Below, piece by piece: positions 17,007 to 30,332 of a DNA stretch of 60,205 bases. Location: positions 1 to 60,205 of the forward strand of contig CASEHD010000013.1 in assembly GCA_949287655.1 (NCBI GenBank), in the 5' to 3' direction. Position numbers and translations under genes: made by a program. The notes beneath the pieces are model-generated. The model did no database searches. It was not told where the DNA came from and saw nothing but the letters and a program-made list of their open reading frames with translations. The DNA comes from an uncultured Christensenella sp. (GTDB taxonomy: Bacteria; Bacillota; Clostridia; Christensenellales; UBA3700). Position 1 is the first letter of the stretch. Each line of letters opens with the position of its first letter.

Positions 17007-17773
17007 TGTATCTCTCCTTCGAAAACGGTGCGCGCGGGTCCCGTCATTATCGCCTTGCCTGCCTCGTATTTCACGTTCAGCACGCCGCCGTCGAGGCGTA
17101 CCGCTACGTCCGCGCCCTCGTCGCAAAGACCGCGTTTTACCGCCGCCGCAACGCTTGCGCACGCGCCGGTGCCGCACGCCATCGTAATGCCGCTGCCTCT
17201 TTCCCATACGCGCATACGCAACCTGTTTTTACCTTCTGCGCTTACGAACTCGACGTTGACGCCGCCGGGGAAGCGCGTATTCTTCTCTATAGCGGGTCCG
17301 ACGGTATCGACGGGCGCTTTGTCCGCGTCGTCGACGAATATCACCGCGTGAGGATTGCCTACGTCTGCCGGGTTAATGGTCATGCCGCAGACCTCTTCTT
17401 CATCTGAAACTTCTACCCGTCCCATATCTACGGATACGCTTTCAACCTTACCGTCTGCCACGGAAAGTCTGAGATGTTTTATGCCGGACAGCGTTTCGAC
17501 CGCAAGCTCCGTCTTTTTGGTATACCCCTTGTCGTAGACATATTTGCCGACGCAACGGATGCCGTTGCCGCACATCTTCGCCTCGCTGCCGTCCGCGTTG
17601 AATATCCTCATTTTAAAATCGGCAACATTTGAAAGGCTTATCAGCACTAATCCGTCGCCGCCTATTCCGAAATGGCGGTCTGACAGCTTAACGCTGAGCG
17701 CTTCAGGGGCTTTGGGCGCGCCGTATACGTATATATAGTCGTTGCCCAGCCCCTCCATTTTGGTGAATTTCAT
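17000..17773 (-). CDS. dapF: Diaminopimelate epimerase
   Basis: 257 residues. Converts LL-DAP to meso-DAP for peptidoglycan and lysine, using two cysteines. Both are visible: N-A-D-G-S-E-A-K-M-C-G-N-G near 64-76 and A-C-G-T-G-A-C-A near 205-212. Starts M-K-F-T-K-M-E-G-L-G-N-D-Y; AAGGAGAAT precedes the ATG. Only nine bases from the carB stop, so co-transcribed. Confidence 0.95.
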   Translation of the reverse strand: MKFTKMEGLGNDYIYVYGAPKAPEALSVKLSDRHFGIGGDGLVLISLSNVADFKMRIFNADGSEAKMCGNGIRCVGKYVYDKGYTKKTELAVETLSGIKHLRLSVADGKVESVSVDMGRVEVSDEEEVCGMTINPADVGNPHAVIFVDDADKAPVDTVGPAIEKNTRFPGGVNVEFVSAEGKNRLRMRVWERGSGITMACGTGACASVAAAVKRGLCDEGADVAVRLDGGVLNVKYEAGKAIMTGPARTVFEGEIQC

Positions 17774-17782
17774 ATATTCTCC

Positions 17783-20700
17783 TTATTTGCCGTCTATCGT
17801 GGATACGCTTAAGGTTATCTCTTCGAGCACGTCGAGAAGTGCCCTTACCGTATCGAGCGCGGTGAGTACCGTGACGTTGTTCTCTATCGCGCACTGTCTT
17901 ATCGCGGAGCCGTCCGATATCTTGTTTTCGTTGCTGACGTCGCGTGTGTTGATGACGTAAGTCACATAGCCCTGGCGTATCGAATCGAGTATATCGGTGG
18001 ACCCATCGCTTATTTTCTTCATTACGCGCGTTTTTATCCCGTGGCTTTTAAGGAACTTCGCGGTGCCTTCCGTCGCCTCTATGTTGAAACCGAGGTTGTA
18101 GAACCTGCGTATCAGCGGGAGCGCCTCTTCCTTATCTCCGTCCGCTATCGTCGCGAGGACGGTGCCGTAATTCTGCACCTTTACGCCCGAAGCCTGCAAA
18201 GCCTTGTACAACGCGCGGGTAAGGCTCTTGTCATAGCCTATCGCTTCGCCGGTCGACTTCATTTCCGGCGACAGATAGGAGTCCATACCGCGCAGCTTTG
18301 AGAACGAAAACGCCGGCGCTTTCGCGTAGCAACGCTTCTTTTCTTCTGGATATATCACGTTTATTCCCTGATCTTTAAGGCTCTTTCCCAGAATGACCAG
18401 CGTCGCAATGTCAGCAAGATCGTAACCTGTCGCCTTGGAAAGGAAAGGCACGGTACGCGAAGAACGCGGGTTGACCTCGATTATAAACACGTTTTCTTCT
18501 TTGTCGACTATAAACTGGATATTAAAAAGCCCTATTATGCCGATACCGAGACCCAGTTTCTGCGTATAGTCGAGAATGACGTTCTTGACCTTCTGAGAGA
18601 TCGAGAAAGACGGATAAACGCTTATCGAGTCGCCCGAGTGCACGCCTGTGCGCTCGACCAGCTCCATGATGCCCGGCACGAACACGTCCTTGCCGTCGCA
18701 GACCGCGTCTACTTCGACCTCCTTGCCCATGATGTATTTGTCTACCAGCACGGGTTTATCCTCGTCTATTTCGACCGCCGTTTTCAGGTAATGACGGAGT
18801 TGTTCTTCTCCGGCGACTATCCTCATCGCTCTGCCGCCGAGAACGAAGCTGGGACGCACGAGCACCGGATATCCTATCTCCTTCGCCGCCGCAATGCCGT
18901 CCTCTATCTTCGTGACAGCTCTTCCCTTGGGCTGAGGTATGTTGAGATCGACGAGCAGCTTTTCGAACGCGTCGCGGTTTTCCGCTTTTTCTATCGCGTC
19001 GCGGTCAGTGCCGATTATCTTAACGCCGCGCGCGCTGAGCGGCTCAGCGAGGTTGATCGCGGTCTGACCGCCGAGAGAAGCGATGACGCCTATCGGCTTT
19101 TCAAGGTCGATCACGTTCATTACGTCTTCTACGCACAGCGGCTCAAAATACAGCTTGTCCGACGTCGTGTAGTCGGTTGAGACCGTCTCCGGATTATTGT
19201 TGATTATTATCGCTTCAAAGCCCGCTTTCTTTATCGTCTTTACCGCGTGAACGGTGGAATAGTCGAATTCGACGCCCTGACCTATGCGTATGGGTCCGCT
19301 GCCCAGCACGACGACCTTTTTCTTATCAGATACGACGGATTCATTCTCCTGTTCGTAAGTCGAATAGAAATAAGGGATATAGCTTTCAAACTCCGACGCG
19401 CAGCTGTCAATCATCTTGTAAACGGGCTTTATGCCGTACTTTTCACGAACGGCTCTGACCTTTTCTTCCGTCGTTCCCGCATACTTCGCTACCGACTTGT
19501 CGGAAAAACCGAAACGCTTTGCCTCTAAGACCGCGTCTTTTGTCGCACCCGTCTTTTTCAGCGATTTTTCTATCTCTACGATATGCTTTATCTTATGCAG
19601 GAAGAAATCGTCTATCGCGGTCGCCGCGTTTATCTCCTCTTCGGCCGCGCCGAGGCGGAAAAGCCGGGCTATCGCGTATATCCTGTCGTCCGTGCCTATC
19701 TTTATATAGTCGATAAGCGCCTGTTTGTCCATATCGTCGAACTTTGCCATATAGACGTGGTTTACGCCCGTTTCGAGAGAACGCACCGCTTTTAACAGGC
19801 TTTCTTCAAAAGTCCTGCCCACGCTCATCACTTCGCCGGTCGCTTTCATCTGCGTGCCGAGCTTATTGTTCGCGTCCGCAAATTTATCGAACGGGAAGCG
19901 CGGCATTTTGGTCACAACATAGTCGAGTGAAGGTTCGAAAGAAGCGGGAGTATTCGCGAGCATTATCTCGTCAAGGTGCATTCCCACGCCTATCTTTGCC
20001 GAAACGCGTGCTATCGGGTAACCGCTCGCCTTTGAAGCGAGCGCGGAAGAACGCGAAACGCGGGGATTGACTTCAATAAGGTAATATCGGAAGGATTTGG
20101 GGTCCAGCGCGAACTGCACGTTGCAGCCGCCCTTTATTTCGAGCGCGCGGATAATTTTAAGCGCGCTGTCTCTCAGCATATGGTACTCCCTGTTGGTCAG
20201 CGTCTGCGACGGACATACGACTATACTGTCGCCGGTGTGTATGCCGACAGGGTCGAGGTTTTCCATGTTACAGATCGTGATCGCGGTGTCGTTGGCGTCG
20301 CGCATCACCTCGTATTCTATCTCTTTGAATCCCTTGATACTCTTTTCTACAAGTACCTGATGGACGGGAGAAAGCGCGAGCGCGTTTTTGATTATCTCCA
20401 AAAACTCCTCTTCGTTGTCCGCAAAGCCGCCGCCTGTACCGCCCAACGTGAACGCGGGTCTGAGAACGACGGGGTAGCCTATGCGCTCCACAGCTTTAAG
20501 ACCTTCTTCGACCGTGTTCGCGATCTCAGAAGGAAGCACAGGCTCTCCGAGCGACTGACAAAGCTCTTTAAAAAGCTCTCTGTCTTCCGCCCTCTCTATG
20601 CTCTTGCTGTTGGTGCCGAGAAGCTCAACGCGACATTCTCTCAATACGCCCTTCTTTTCAAGCTGCATCGCGAGGTTGAGCCCCGTCTGTCCGCCGATGC

Positions 20701-20957
20701 CGGGGATTATCGCGTCAGGGCGCTCGTAGCGGATTATCTTAGCGATATATTCGAGGGTAAGCGGCTCCATATACACCTTGTCCGCGATCGACGTATCCGT
20801 CATTATCGTAGCCGGATTGGAGTTGCAAAGCACTACTTCGTAGCCCTCTTCTTTGAGCGCGAGACACGCCTGCGTGCCCGCATAGTCGAACTCCGCCGCC
20901 TGTCCTATAACGATAGGACCGGAGCCTATCACCAGAATTTTCTTTATATCTGTACGC

Positions 20958-20965
<8 letters not shown>
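17783..20965 (-). CDS. carB: Carbamoyl-phosphate synthase large subunit
   Basis: 1060 residues, normal length. Makes carbamoyl phosphate from bicarbonate, ATP and ammonia channelled from CarA, for arginine and pyrimidines. Two ATP-grasp halves are visible, each opening with a glycine-rich loop ([11 protein letters not shown] near 12 and [12 protein letters not shown] near 555) and bearing E-V-N-P-R (V-S-R-S-S in the first, S-S-R-T-V in the second). The last 130 residues form the MGS-like allosteric domain. It starts inside the end of carA (ATGCCTAA, eight-base overlap), so the two subunits are translationally coupled. Confidence 0.97.
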
Positions 20966-23677
<2,712 letters not shown>

Positions 23678-23687
23678 TTACCGCGAA

Positions 23688-25217
23688 TTACTCCCATTCC
23701 ACCGTCGCGGGCGGCTTTGAGGTGATATCGTAGACGACCCTGCCGATAGTCCTCACTTCGTTGGTTATTCTGCTGCTCGCCCTTTCGAGCACCTCGTAAG
23801 GCAGGCGCGTCCAATCTGCGGTCATGAAGTCGTCCGTTGTGACCGCTCTTAACGCGACCGTATATCCGTACGTCCTCGCGTCGCCCATAACGCCCACGCT
23901 TCTGGTGTCCGTCAGCACCGCGAAGTACTGATTTGTGTCGCGCTCGAGACCTGCGGCGACGACTTCTTCGCGGAAGATCGCGTCCACCTCTCTAAGCGTG
24001 TCCAGTTTTTCTTTGGTTATCTCTCCGATGACCCTTATCGCGAGACCGGGACCCGGGAACGGCTGTCTCCATACGAGGTCCGCGGGGATCCCCAGTTCTG
24101 TACCCACCGCGCGCACTTCGTCCTTGAACAGCTCTCGCAGCGGCTCTATTATTTCATCAAAGTCGATAACGCCGGGCAGACCGCCGACGTTGTGATGGCT
24201 CTTTATCGTCGAAGCGTCTCCCGCGCCGCTCTCAATGACGTCGGGGTAAATAGTGCCTTGAACGAGATAGTTGACCTTGCCGATCTTCTTCGCTTCGCGC
24301 TCGAATACGCGGATAAATTCCTCGCCTATTATCTTGCGTTTCTTTTCCGGCTCCGTGACTCCTTTGAGCTTTTCGAGGAACACGTCCTCTGCGTTCACCC
24401 TTATTATGTTCATATCGAATCGGTTTTTAAAGGTGCGCTCCACCATATCGCCTTCGTCCTTTCTCAGAAGACCGTGATCGACGAACACGCAGGTAAGGTC
24501 GGAGCCTACCGCCTTGTGCAGAAGCACCGCGGCGACCGAAGAATCCACGCCGCCCGAAAGCGCGCATAGTACCTTTTTGCCTTTTAGCTGCTTTGCGTAC
24601 TTTTCGACCGCTTCTTTCGCAAAATCGGACATCTTCCAGTCTCCCGAGCATTTGCATATCGCGAAAAGGAAGTTGTGAAGCATCCTCTTGCCGTATACCG
24701 TATGCGTGACCTCTGGGTGGAACTGCACCGCAAAAACATTCTTGCCGTCGCTCATCGCCGCGCAGGGACAATGCTGCGTCGTCGCGGTCACGGCAAAGCC
24801 TTCGGGCACCCGCTTTATGTAGTCGGTATGGCTCATCCAGCATATACTCTTTTCTGGTACTCCTTCGAACAACGGGTCGTCTTTGACCGAAAGCTCAATC
24901 TTGCCGTATTCGCCCAGTGCGCCCGCGCTGCATATCTCGCCGCCCGTAAGCCATGCGGTAAGCTGCGCGCCGTAACATATCCCCAGTACGGGTATGCCCA
25001 GTTCAAGCACCTTTTTGTCGCAATGCGGCGACTTTTCGTCGTAAACGCTGTTGGGTCCGCCGGTAAAGATTATCCCTTTGTAACCCGCCGCGGCTATCTC
25101 TTCCGCGGTGATCTTGTTGTACGGTTTTATCTCGGCGTAGACGTTCTGCTCGCGCACTCTGCGCGCTATAAGCTGATTGTACTGCCCGCCGAAATCGAGC
25201 ACCAGAATTTTTTCCAT
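23688..25217 (-). CDS. guaA: GMP synthase (glutamine-hydrolysing)
   Basis: 509 residues from the ATG at 25217 ([11 protein letters not shown]); an in-frame TTG at 25232 would overlap the GAGAGGC ribosome site and is less likely. Converts XMP to GMP. N-terminal glutaminase with G-I-C-Y-G-A-Q (nucleophile Cys near 80) and Q-F-H-P-E, then the ATP-pyrophosphatase loop L-S-G-G-V-D-S-S near 220 and the C-terminal dimer domain ending P-P-A-T-V-E-W-E, diagnostic of GuaA. Confidence 0.97.
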   Translation of the reverse strand: MEKILVLDFGGQYNQLIARRVREQNVYAEIKPYNKITAEEIAAAGYKGIIFTGGPNSVYDEKSPHCDKKVLELGIPVLGICYGAQLTAWLTGGEICSAGALGEYGKIELSVKDDPLFEGVPEKSICWMSHTDYIKRVPEGFAVTATTQHCPCAAMSDGKNVFAVQFHPEVTHTVYGKRMLHNFLFAICKCSGDWKMSDFAKEAVEKYAKQLKGKKVLCALSGGVDSSVAAVLLHKAVGSDLTCVFVDHGLLRKDEGDMVERTFKNRFDMNIIRVNAEDVFLEKLKGVTEPEKKRKIIGEEFIRVFEREAKKIGKVNYLVQGTIYPDVIESGAGDASTIKSHHNVGGLPGVIDFDEIIEPLRELFKDEVRAVGTELGIPADLVWRQPFPGPGLAIRVIGEITKEKLDTLREVDAIFREEVVAAGLERDTNQYFAVLTDTRSVGVMGDARTYGYTVALRAVTTDDFMTADWTRLPYEVLERASSRITNEVRTIGRVVYDITSKPPATVEWE

Positions 25218-25249
25218 ATATATGCCTCTCAAATATATTTTTTGCTTCT

Positions 25250-26827
25250 TTATTTTCCGCTGTCGCCGTAGTTGGAAAGAACCCTCGCGGACGGATCCGA
25301 CACGTCGCAGCCCCTCCAGCTCTTGTTGGGCATCCAGAAATCTTTTATCATCTCAGCCTGCCCCGGGTAGTACTTCTCAAATATCTCGCGGTACAACAGC
25401 GATTCTTTGGTAAACGGGCGCGCGTGCGCATACCGCGCGCGCCTTTTTTCATATTCTTTATCCGAATAATACCCGTCCGCGTACTCTTTCAGGTAGTCGA
25501 CCATCGAGTGCCCGACCGCGTCCGAAAAAGCCGCCTTTTCTCTCATCAGTATGTCGTAAGGGAGCCAGCCGCCCTGAAACGCCTTTCTCAAAAGGTACTT
25601 GCCCTTTCCGTATACGTTCATCTTTATCGCGGGGTCGAGGCTCATAACGTACTTTACGAAATCGAGATCGCCGAAAGGCACCCTCGCTTCGAGAGAGTTG
25701 ACCGATATGCACCTGTCCGCGCGCAGCACGTCGTACATATAAAGTTCTCTTACCCTCTTTTCCGCTTCCTTTTGAAACTCGTCCGCGTTCGGCGCGAAAT
25801 CGGTATACTTATAGCCGAAAAGCTCGTCCGATATCTCGCCCGTCAGGATGACTCTTATATCCGTCGTCTCGTGTATCGCCTTGCATACGAGGTACATTCC
25901 GATACTGGCGCGCACCGTCGTTATGTCGAAAGTGCCCAGGATCTTCACGACCGTATCGAGCGCCGCGAGGACTTTTTCCTTGTCTATTATGACCTCGGTA
26001 TGCTCGCTGCCGATATAATCCGCGACTTCGCGGGCGTACCTTAAATCTATCGCGTCGCCGCTCATACCTATCGAAAAGGTCTTTATCGGTTTATCGCTCT
26101 TCTTAGCCGCAACCGCGCATACCAGCGAAGAATCCAGACCGCCGCTTAAAAGAAAGCCTACTTTCGCGTCAGCGACAAGGCGTTTTTCTATGCCCGCGAC
26201 CAGCTTTTCGCGTATCTTCGCGCAAGCGGCGTCTATGCCGTCCCCGCTGACCTTTTCCACCGCCGCGATATCGGAGTACCTTACAAACTTGTCGCCGTCG
26301 TAGTAACAGCCGGGAGGGAAAGGCGTTATTTTATCCGTCAGCCCGACGAGGTTTATCGCCTCGCTCGCGAACATTATCGCGCCCGTTTCGTCATAGCCGT
26401 AAAACAGCGGTCTTATACCGATCGGATCACGCGCCGCGACAAACTTGCCGCGCTTTGAATCGTATATCACTAAAGCGTATTCCGCGTCGAGCATAGCGAA
26501 CGTATCCGTTCCGTACTCCTTATAGAGAGGCAGGAGCACCTCGCAGTCCGAATCGCTTTTGAACGCGTACTTGCCTTCAAGCGCCTTTCTGAATTTGTCG
26601 AAGCCGTATATCTCGCCGTTGCATATCAGGTAGTCGCCGTCAAGGCTGAACGGCTGCATACCTTCGGGCGTAAGCCCCATTATGGCAAGACGGTGAAAGC
26701 CGATAAGCCCCGCGCCGGTATCTATGACCCGGCTGTCGTCCGGACCTCTCGACACGGTGCGCGAAAAGCCTTCGTCGAATTTTTCCCGCGGCGTGTCTAT
26801 GCGGCAATATGCCATTATCGAACACAT
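25250..26827 (-). CDS. asnB: Asparagine synthase (glutamine-hydrolysing)
   Basis: 525 residues. Makes asparagine from aspartate, ATP and glutamine. Starts M-C-S-I with the Ntn nucleophile Cys2; glutaminase motifs include R-G-P-D-D and F-H-R-L-A-I-M near 29-52 and a C-N-G-E-I-Y loop near 69-74. The synthetase half has the PP-loop [10 protein letters not shown] near 228 and R-V-P-F-G-D. GGGAGG precedes the ATG; only 12 bases from the glnN stop. Confidence 0.95.
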   Translation of the reverse strand: MCSIMAYCRIDTPREKFDEGFSRTVSRGPDDSRVIDTGAGLIGFHRLAIMGLTPEGMQPFSLDGDYLICNGEIYGFDKFRKALEGKYAFKSDSDCEVLLPLYKEYGTDTFAMLDAEYALVIYDSKRGKFVAARDPIGIRPLFYGYDETGAIMFASEAINLVGLTDKITPFPPGCYYDGDKFVRYSDIAAVEKVSGDGIDAACAKIREKLVAGIEKRLVADAKVGFLLSGGLDSSLVCAVAAKKSDKPIKTFSIGMSGDAIDLRYAREVADYIGSEHTEVIIDKEKVLAALDTVVKILGTFDITTVRASIGMYLVCKAIHETTDIRVILTGEISDELFGYKYTDFAPNADEFQKEAEKRVRELYMYDVLRADRCISVNSLEARVPFGDLDFVKYVMSLDPAIKMNVYGKGKYLLRKAFQGGWLPYDILMREKAAFSDAVGHSMVDYLKEYADGYYSDKEYEKRRARYAHARPFTKESLLYREIFEKYYPGQAEMIKDFWMPNKSWRGCDVSDPSARVLSNYGDSGK

Positions 26828-26839
26828 AAGACCCTCCCG

Positions 26840-28933
26840 TTATCTGACGCCGAACAGCAGTTCACCGTACGCAGGCACCGGCCAGTATTCCGCCGCGGTC
26901 TTAGTTTCAGCTTCGTCTACGACTGCCCTTAAAGCGCTCATTTTGGGGAGCACGCTGTCTCTTATGTATTCCGCTTCGGATATTATATCACAAAAATCCC
27001 TGACGTGAACGACGGCTTCTTTCAACTCGCCTGTCAAAGCCTGTCCCCTGTCTGTCAGATAGGACAAAGTTTTTACCAGCCCGTGTTCGTAATCGCAACT
27101 TATATCAGGCATAAAATTTTTCTTTGAAATTGCAGTTTCGCAAATTTTAGAAACGTATTTTTCGACCGCGGGAAGCAGCTGCTTCTCAGCCATGTCGACC
27201 ATCGTTTCGGCCTCGATAAGCACCGCCTTGCAGTAGTTGTCCAGCATTATGTCGCACCTGGATTTAAGCTCCGTTTCGCTGTATACTCCCTGAGAGGTCA
27301 GCATATCCACGTTCTTCTTATCGAGAAGGTGCGGCATACAGTCGGGAGTCGTGCGGTAGTTGGAAAGCCCTCTCCTTTCCGCTTCCTTTATCCACGCTTC
27401 GTCGTAGCCGTTGCCGTTGAAGATTATCCGCTTGTGATCTTTTATCGTCTTCTTTATCATAAGGTGGAGAGCTGTATTGAAATCCTCCGTCCCTTCCAGC
27501 CTGTCGGCGTACTGTTTAAGCGATTCCGCGACCGCCGCGTTCAGCATTATGTTGGCGCACGCTATACTGTTGGACGAGCCCAGCATTCTGAATTCGAACT
27601 TATTGCCGGTGAATGCGAACGGCGACGTCCTGTTTCTGTCCGTCGTGTCCTTCTGAAAGAGAGGAAGCACGTCCACACCGAGTTTTAACTGAGTCTTTTT
27701 CCTGCCGCTGTAAGGCTTGTCGTTTTCGATGGCTTCCAGCACCGCGGTAAGTTCGTCGCCGAGGAACACCGAAAGCACCGCGGGCGGCGCTTCGTTAGCG
27801 CCCAGTCTGTGGTCGTTGCCCGCCGTAGCTACGGCTATCCTGAGCAGATCCTGATAATCGTCGACAGCTTTCAGCACCGCGCAAAGGAAAAGCAGGAACT
27901 GTGCGTTTTCGTACGGCGTTTCGCCGGGGGTAAGCAGGTTCACGCCCTTATCCGTCGCCATAGACCAGTTGTTGTGTTTGCCGCTGCCGTTCACGCCGGC
28001 AAACGGCTTTTCGTGCAACAGACACACTAAGCCGTGGCGCGAAGCGACCTTCTGCATTATCTCCATCGTCAGCTGGTTGTGGTCGGTCGCGATGTTGGTC
28101 GTCGTGTATATCGGCGCCAGCTCGTGCTGCGCGGGCGCGACCTCGTTGTGCTCAGTCTTCGCGAGTATACCCAGCTTCCACAGCTCCTCGTTGAGGTCAG
28201 CCATATACTCTTCGACCCTCGGCTTTATCACGCCGAAATAGTGGTCGTCGAGCTCCTGTCCCTTTGGAGCTTTCGCGCCGAAAAGGGTGCGGCCGGTATA
28301 TATAAGGTCCTTTCTCTTGTCGTACATCTCTTTTTCTATAAGGAAATACTCCTGTTCAGGTCCGACAGAGGTACGCACGCATTTTACGTTCGTGTTGCCG
28401 AACAGCTTTAATATCCTCATCGCCTGTCTGTTGAGCGCTTCCATAGAACGCAGAAGAGGAGTCTTTTTGTCCAGCGCTTCGCCGCCGTACGAACAGAAAG
28501 CGGTCGGGATGCACAGCGTTTTTCCCTTTATGAACGCGTAAGAGGTCGGATCCCACGCGGTATATCCCCTCGCCTCAAAAGTCGCCCTGAGTCCTCCCGA
28601 AGGGAAACTGGACGCGTCCGGCTCGCCCTTTATCAGCTCTTTGCCCGAAAACTCCATTATCACCCTGCCGTCCGGCGCGGGAGTTATAAAGCCGTCGTGC
28701 TTTTCGGCGGTGATACCGGTAAGAGGCTGAAACCAGTGCGTATAATGCGTCGCGCCGTGGGCGACCGCCCAGTCCTTCATGGCATTCGCGACCGCGTTGG
28801 CTACCGAGATGTCAAGTTGAGACCCTCTGTCTATAGTCCTTTTAAGAGACCTGTACACGTCTGCAGACAACGTGGCTCTCATCACCCTGTCGTCAAAGAC
28901 CATGCTGCCGAAATAGTCCGATACCGTTTGCAT
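26840..28933 (-). CDS. glnN: Type III glutamine synthetase (GlnN)
   Basis: 697 residues, the usual size of GSIII (about 700), from the ATG at 28933 preceded by AAAAAGGAG; the open frame further upstream runs through the promoter and is not coding. Forms glutamine from glutamate, ammonia and ATP. Visible GS motifs: V-G-P-E-Q-E-Y-F-L-I near 181, N-E-V-A-P-A-Q-H-E-L-A-P and the following H-N-Q-L-T-M, G-S-G-K-H-N-N-W-S (ATP/glutamate loop), and R-T-S-P-F-A-F-T-G-N-K-F-E-F-R with the arginine flap. First gene of the minus operon; a terminator-like hairpin in its leader suggests antitermination. Confidence 0.95.
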   Translation of the reverse strand: MQTVSDYFGSMVFDDRVMRATLSADVYRSLKRTIDRGSQLDISVANAVANAMKDWAVAHGATHYTHWFQPLTGITAEKHDGFITPAPDGRVIMEFSGKELIKGEPDASSFPSGGLRATFEARGYTAWDPTSYAFIKGKTLCIPTAFCSYGGEALDKKTPLLRSMEALNRQAMRILKLFGNTNVKCVRTSVGPEQEYFLIEKEMYDKRKDLIYTGRTLFGAKAPKGQELDDHYFGVIKPRVEEYMADLNEELWKLGILAKTEHNEVAPAQHELAPIYTTTNIATDHNQLTMEIMQKVASRHGLVCLLHEKPFAGVNGSGKHNNWSMATDKGVNLLTPGETPYENAQFLLFLCAVLKAVDDYQDLLRIAVATAGNDHRLGANEAPPAVLSVFLGDELTAVLEAIENDKPYSGRKKTQLKLGVDVLPLFQKDTTDRNRTSPFAFTGNKFEFRMLGSSNSIACANIMLNAAVAESLKQYADRLEGTEDFNTALHLMIKKTIKDHKRIIFNGNGYDEAWIKEAERRGLSNYRTTPDCMPHLLDKKNVDMLTSQGVYSETELKSRCDIMLDNYCKAVLIEAETMVDMAEKQLLPAVEKYVSKICETAISKKNFMPDISCDYEHGLVKTLSYLTDRGQALTGELKEAVVHVRDFCDIISEAEYIRDSVLPKMSALRAVVDEAETKTAAEYWPVPAYGELLFGVR

Positions 28934-28956
28934 AATTTTATTCTCCTTTTTCAATA

Positions 28957-29003
28957 TAAAAGGGCAACGGCGCCTATGCTTTTCAACATAGACGCCGTTG
29001 CCC
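28957..29003 (-). terminator. Leader hairpin before glnN (likely attenuator)
   Basis: Minus strand: GGGCAACGGCGTCTATG (29003-28987), eight-base loop, CATAGGCGCCGTTGCCC (28978-28962), 16 of 17 pairs, then TTTTAT. It starts about ten bases after the predicted start of transcription and ends about 25 bases before the glnN ATG. The T tract is short, so partial termination is likely. Its 5' flank is shared with the leader of the divergent operon. Confidence 0.7.
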
Positions 29004-29021
29004 GTTTGATTTATGTTTCGG

Positions 29022-29050
29022 ATTATACACAACGCAAAAACGTTTGTCAA
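29022..29050 (-). promoter_or_regulatory. Consensus promoter of the glnN operon
   Basis: Minus strand TTGACA (29045-29050), 17-base spacer, TATAAT (29022-29027). Perfect hexamers and spacing. Confidence 0.88.
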
Positions 29051-29117
29051 CGGTTTTAAACAAATTCACAGAAAAAAATTTTTGTCCGTTATCGGCGGCA
29101 TTTTTGACGATTTTGTC

Positions 29118-29147
29118 TTGACTATTCTTTTTTCGGCGTGCTATAAT
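29118..29147 (+). promoter_or_regulatory. Promoter of the glutamate synthase operon
   Basis: TTGACT (29118-29123), 18-base spacer, TATAAT (29142-29147). The start point would be near 29154, just before the leader hairpin. Confidence 0.85.
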
Positions 29148-29157
29148 CTGTCAAACG

Positions 29158-29214
29158 GGCAAAGGCGTTCGTTTTTGAGGTTTCATACCTTAAAAACGCG
29201 CCTTTGCCTTTTTT
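29158..29214 (+). terminator. Leader terminator/attenuator of the glutamate synthase operon
   Basis: GGCAAAGGCG (29158-29167) pairs with CGCCTTTGCC (29199-29208), and inside it CGTTTTTGAGGT pairs with ACCTTAAAAACG, giving a stem of over 20 pairs with a short loop, followed by six T (29209-29214). As drawn it would stop most transcripts about 25 bases before the first gene, so expression needs read-through. The last gene of this operon encodes an ANTAR antiterminator. Confidence 0.85.
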
Positions 29215-29237
29215 ATTGCAAAAAGAGAGGTTTTTAT

Positions 29238-30332
29238 ATGTTACTCAAAGAAGGTCAGGTAAGGATCCCGTCGGGTTGCGCGGTCTCTGCGGTCATTTCC
29301 CGAAGCGGCGAACTTATGAGCGGCGAAAAGATAGTCGCCAGCATGGTCCCTATGCACGAGCGCTCCAACGGACTGGGCGGCGGATTCGCGGGTTACGGCA
29401 TATACCCCGACATGGCGGAATTTTATGCGTTTCATATGTTCTTTGACAATAAAGAAAGCAAAAAACAATGCGAAGCGTACTTAAAAGAAGGCTTTGAGAT
29501 AGTTAAAGCTGAGCCTATGCCCGTCCGCAAGAAGCCCTCGATCACCGACGAGCCGATAATATTCAGATATTTTCTTTCCCCTCTCCGTTCACGGATAGCC
29601 GACGCACAGGTGGACGAACGCGAATTCGTCGCGCGCGCCTCCGTCCATATAAACGTATGCATCGACGGCGCTTACGTCGTGTCGGGCGGCAAGAATATGG
29701 GCGTGTTCAAAGCGGTCGGCTTCCCGGAGGACGTCGGCGAATTTTACCGCCTGGACGAATACTCCGCCTACTGCTGGACCGCTCACGGCAGATACCCGAC
29801 CAACACCCCGGGCTGGTGGGGCGGCGCACACCCGTTCGGACTTCTCGACTACACCGTCGTCCACAACGGAGAGATATCCTCTTACGACGCAAACCGCAGG
29901 TATATCGAAGGTTACGGCTATAAATGCACGCTTCAGACGGACACAGAGGTCTTCACATATATCGCCGATTATCTTATAAGGAAAAAAGGGCTGACCCCGG
30001 AAGAAACCGCAAGCGTCATCGCCGCCCCGTTCTGGTCTACGATAGAGAGCAAGCCTCCGGAGGAAAGAAAACGGCTGACTTACCTCAGAAACGTGTTTTC
30101 GGGACTTCTCGTCACAGGACCGTTTTCGATAATACTCGGCTTTACCGGCGGACTTATGGCTCTCAACGACAGACTCAAACTGCGCTCAATGGTCGTCGCC
30201 GAAAAAGACGACAAGGTCTTTATAGCCAGCGAAGAAGCTGCCATCCGGGTGATGGAGCCGGAAGCGGTCGACGTGCGCGCGCCCGAAGGCGGCGAAGCGG
30301 TCGTGATAAGAGTTGAGGAGGGCAAATACTGA
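29238..30332 (+). CDS. Glutamate synthase glutaminase subunit (class II amidotransferase)
   Basis: 364 residues from the ATG at 29238 (AGAGAGG upstream). Class II (Ntn) glutaminase domain that in this split enzyme supplies ammonia to the FMN subunit. Motifs: S-N-G-L-G-G-G-F-A near 47-55, R-Y-P-T-N-T-P-G-W-W near 183-192, V-H-N-G-E-I-S-S near 210-217 and the T-D-T-E-V near 234-238. The only early cysteine is Cys14 in I-P-S-G-C-A-V, not residue 2, so the nucleophile must be exposed by removal of a short propeptide, as in GltB precursors. Overlaps the next gene by one base (TGATG). Confidence 0.88.
   Translation: MLLKEGQVRIPSGCAVSAVISRSGELMSGEKIVASMVPMHERSNGLGGGFAGYGIYPDMAEFYAFHMFFDNKESKKQCEAYLKEGFEIVKAEPMPVRKKPSITDEPIIFRYFLSPLRSRIADAQVDEREFVARASVHINVCIDGAYVVSGGKNMGVFKAVGFPEDVGEFYRLDEYSAYCWTAHGRYPTNTPGWWGGAHPFGLLDYTVVHNGEISSYDANRRYIEGYGYKCTLQTDTEVFTYIADYLIRKKGLTPEETASVIAAPFWSTIESKPPEERKRLTYLRNVFSGLLVTGPFSIILGFTGGLMALNDRLKLRSMVVAEKDDKVFIASEEAAIRVMEPEAVDVRAPEGGEAVVIRVEEGKY

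Noticed and set aside
17007..17207. 67-residue N-terminal extension of dapL
   Set aside because: Arg-rich read-through of dapF in another frame; the ATG at 17006 begins the conserved protein and overlaps the dapF stop in the usual ATGCTGA manner.
28934..29050. 39-residue N-terminal extension of glnN
   Set aside because: It would start at a TTG inside the -35 box of the operon's own promoter; the ATG at 28933 has a good ribosome site.
29013..29237. N-terminal extension of the glutaminase subunit
   Set aside because: It covers both divergent promoters and the leader terminator; the ATG at 29238 has AGAGAGG at the right distance.
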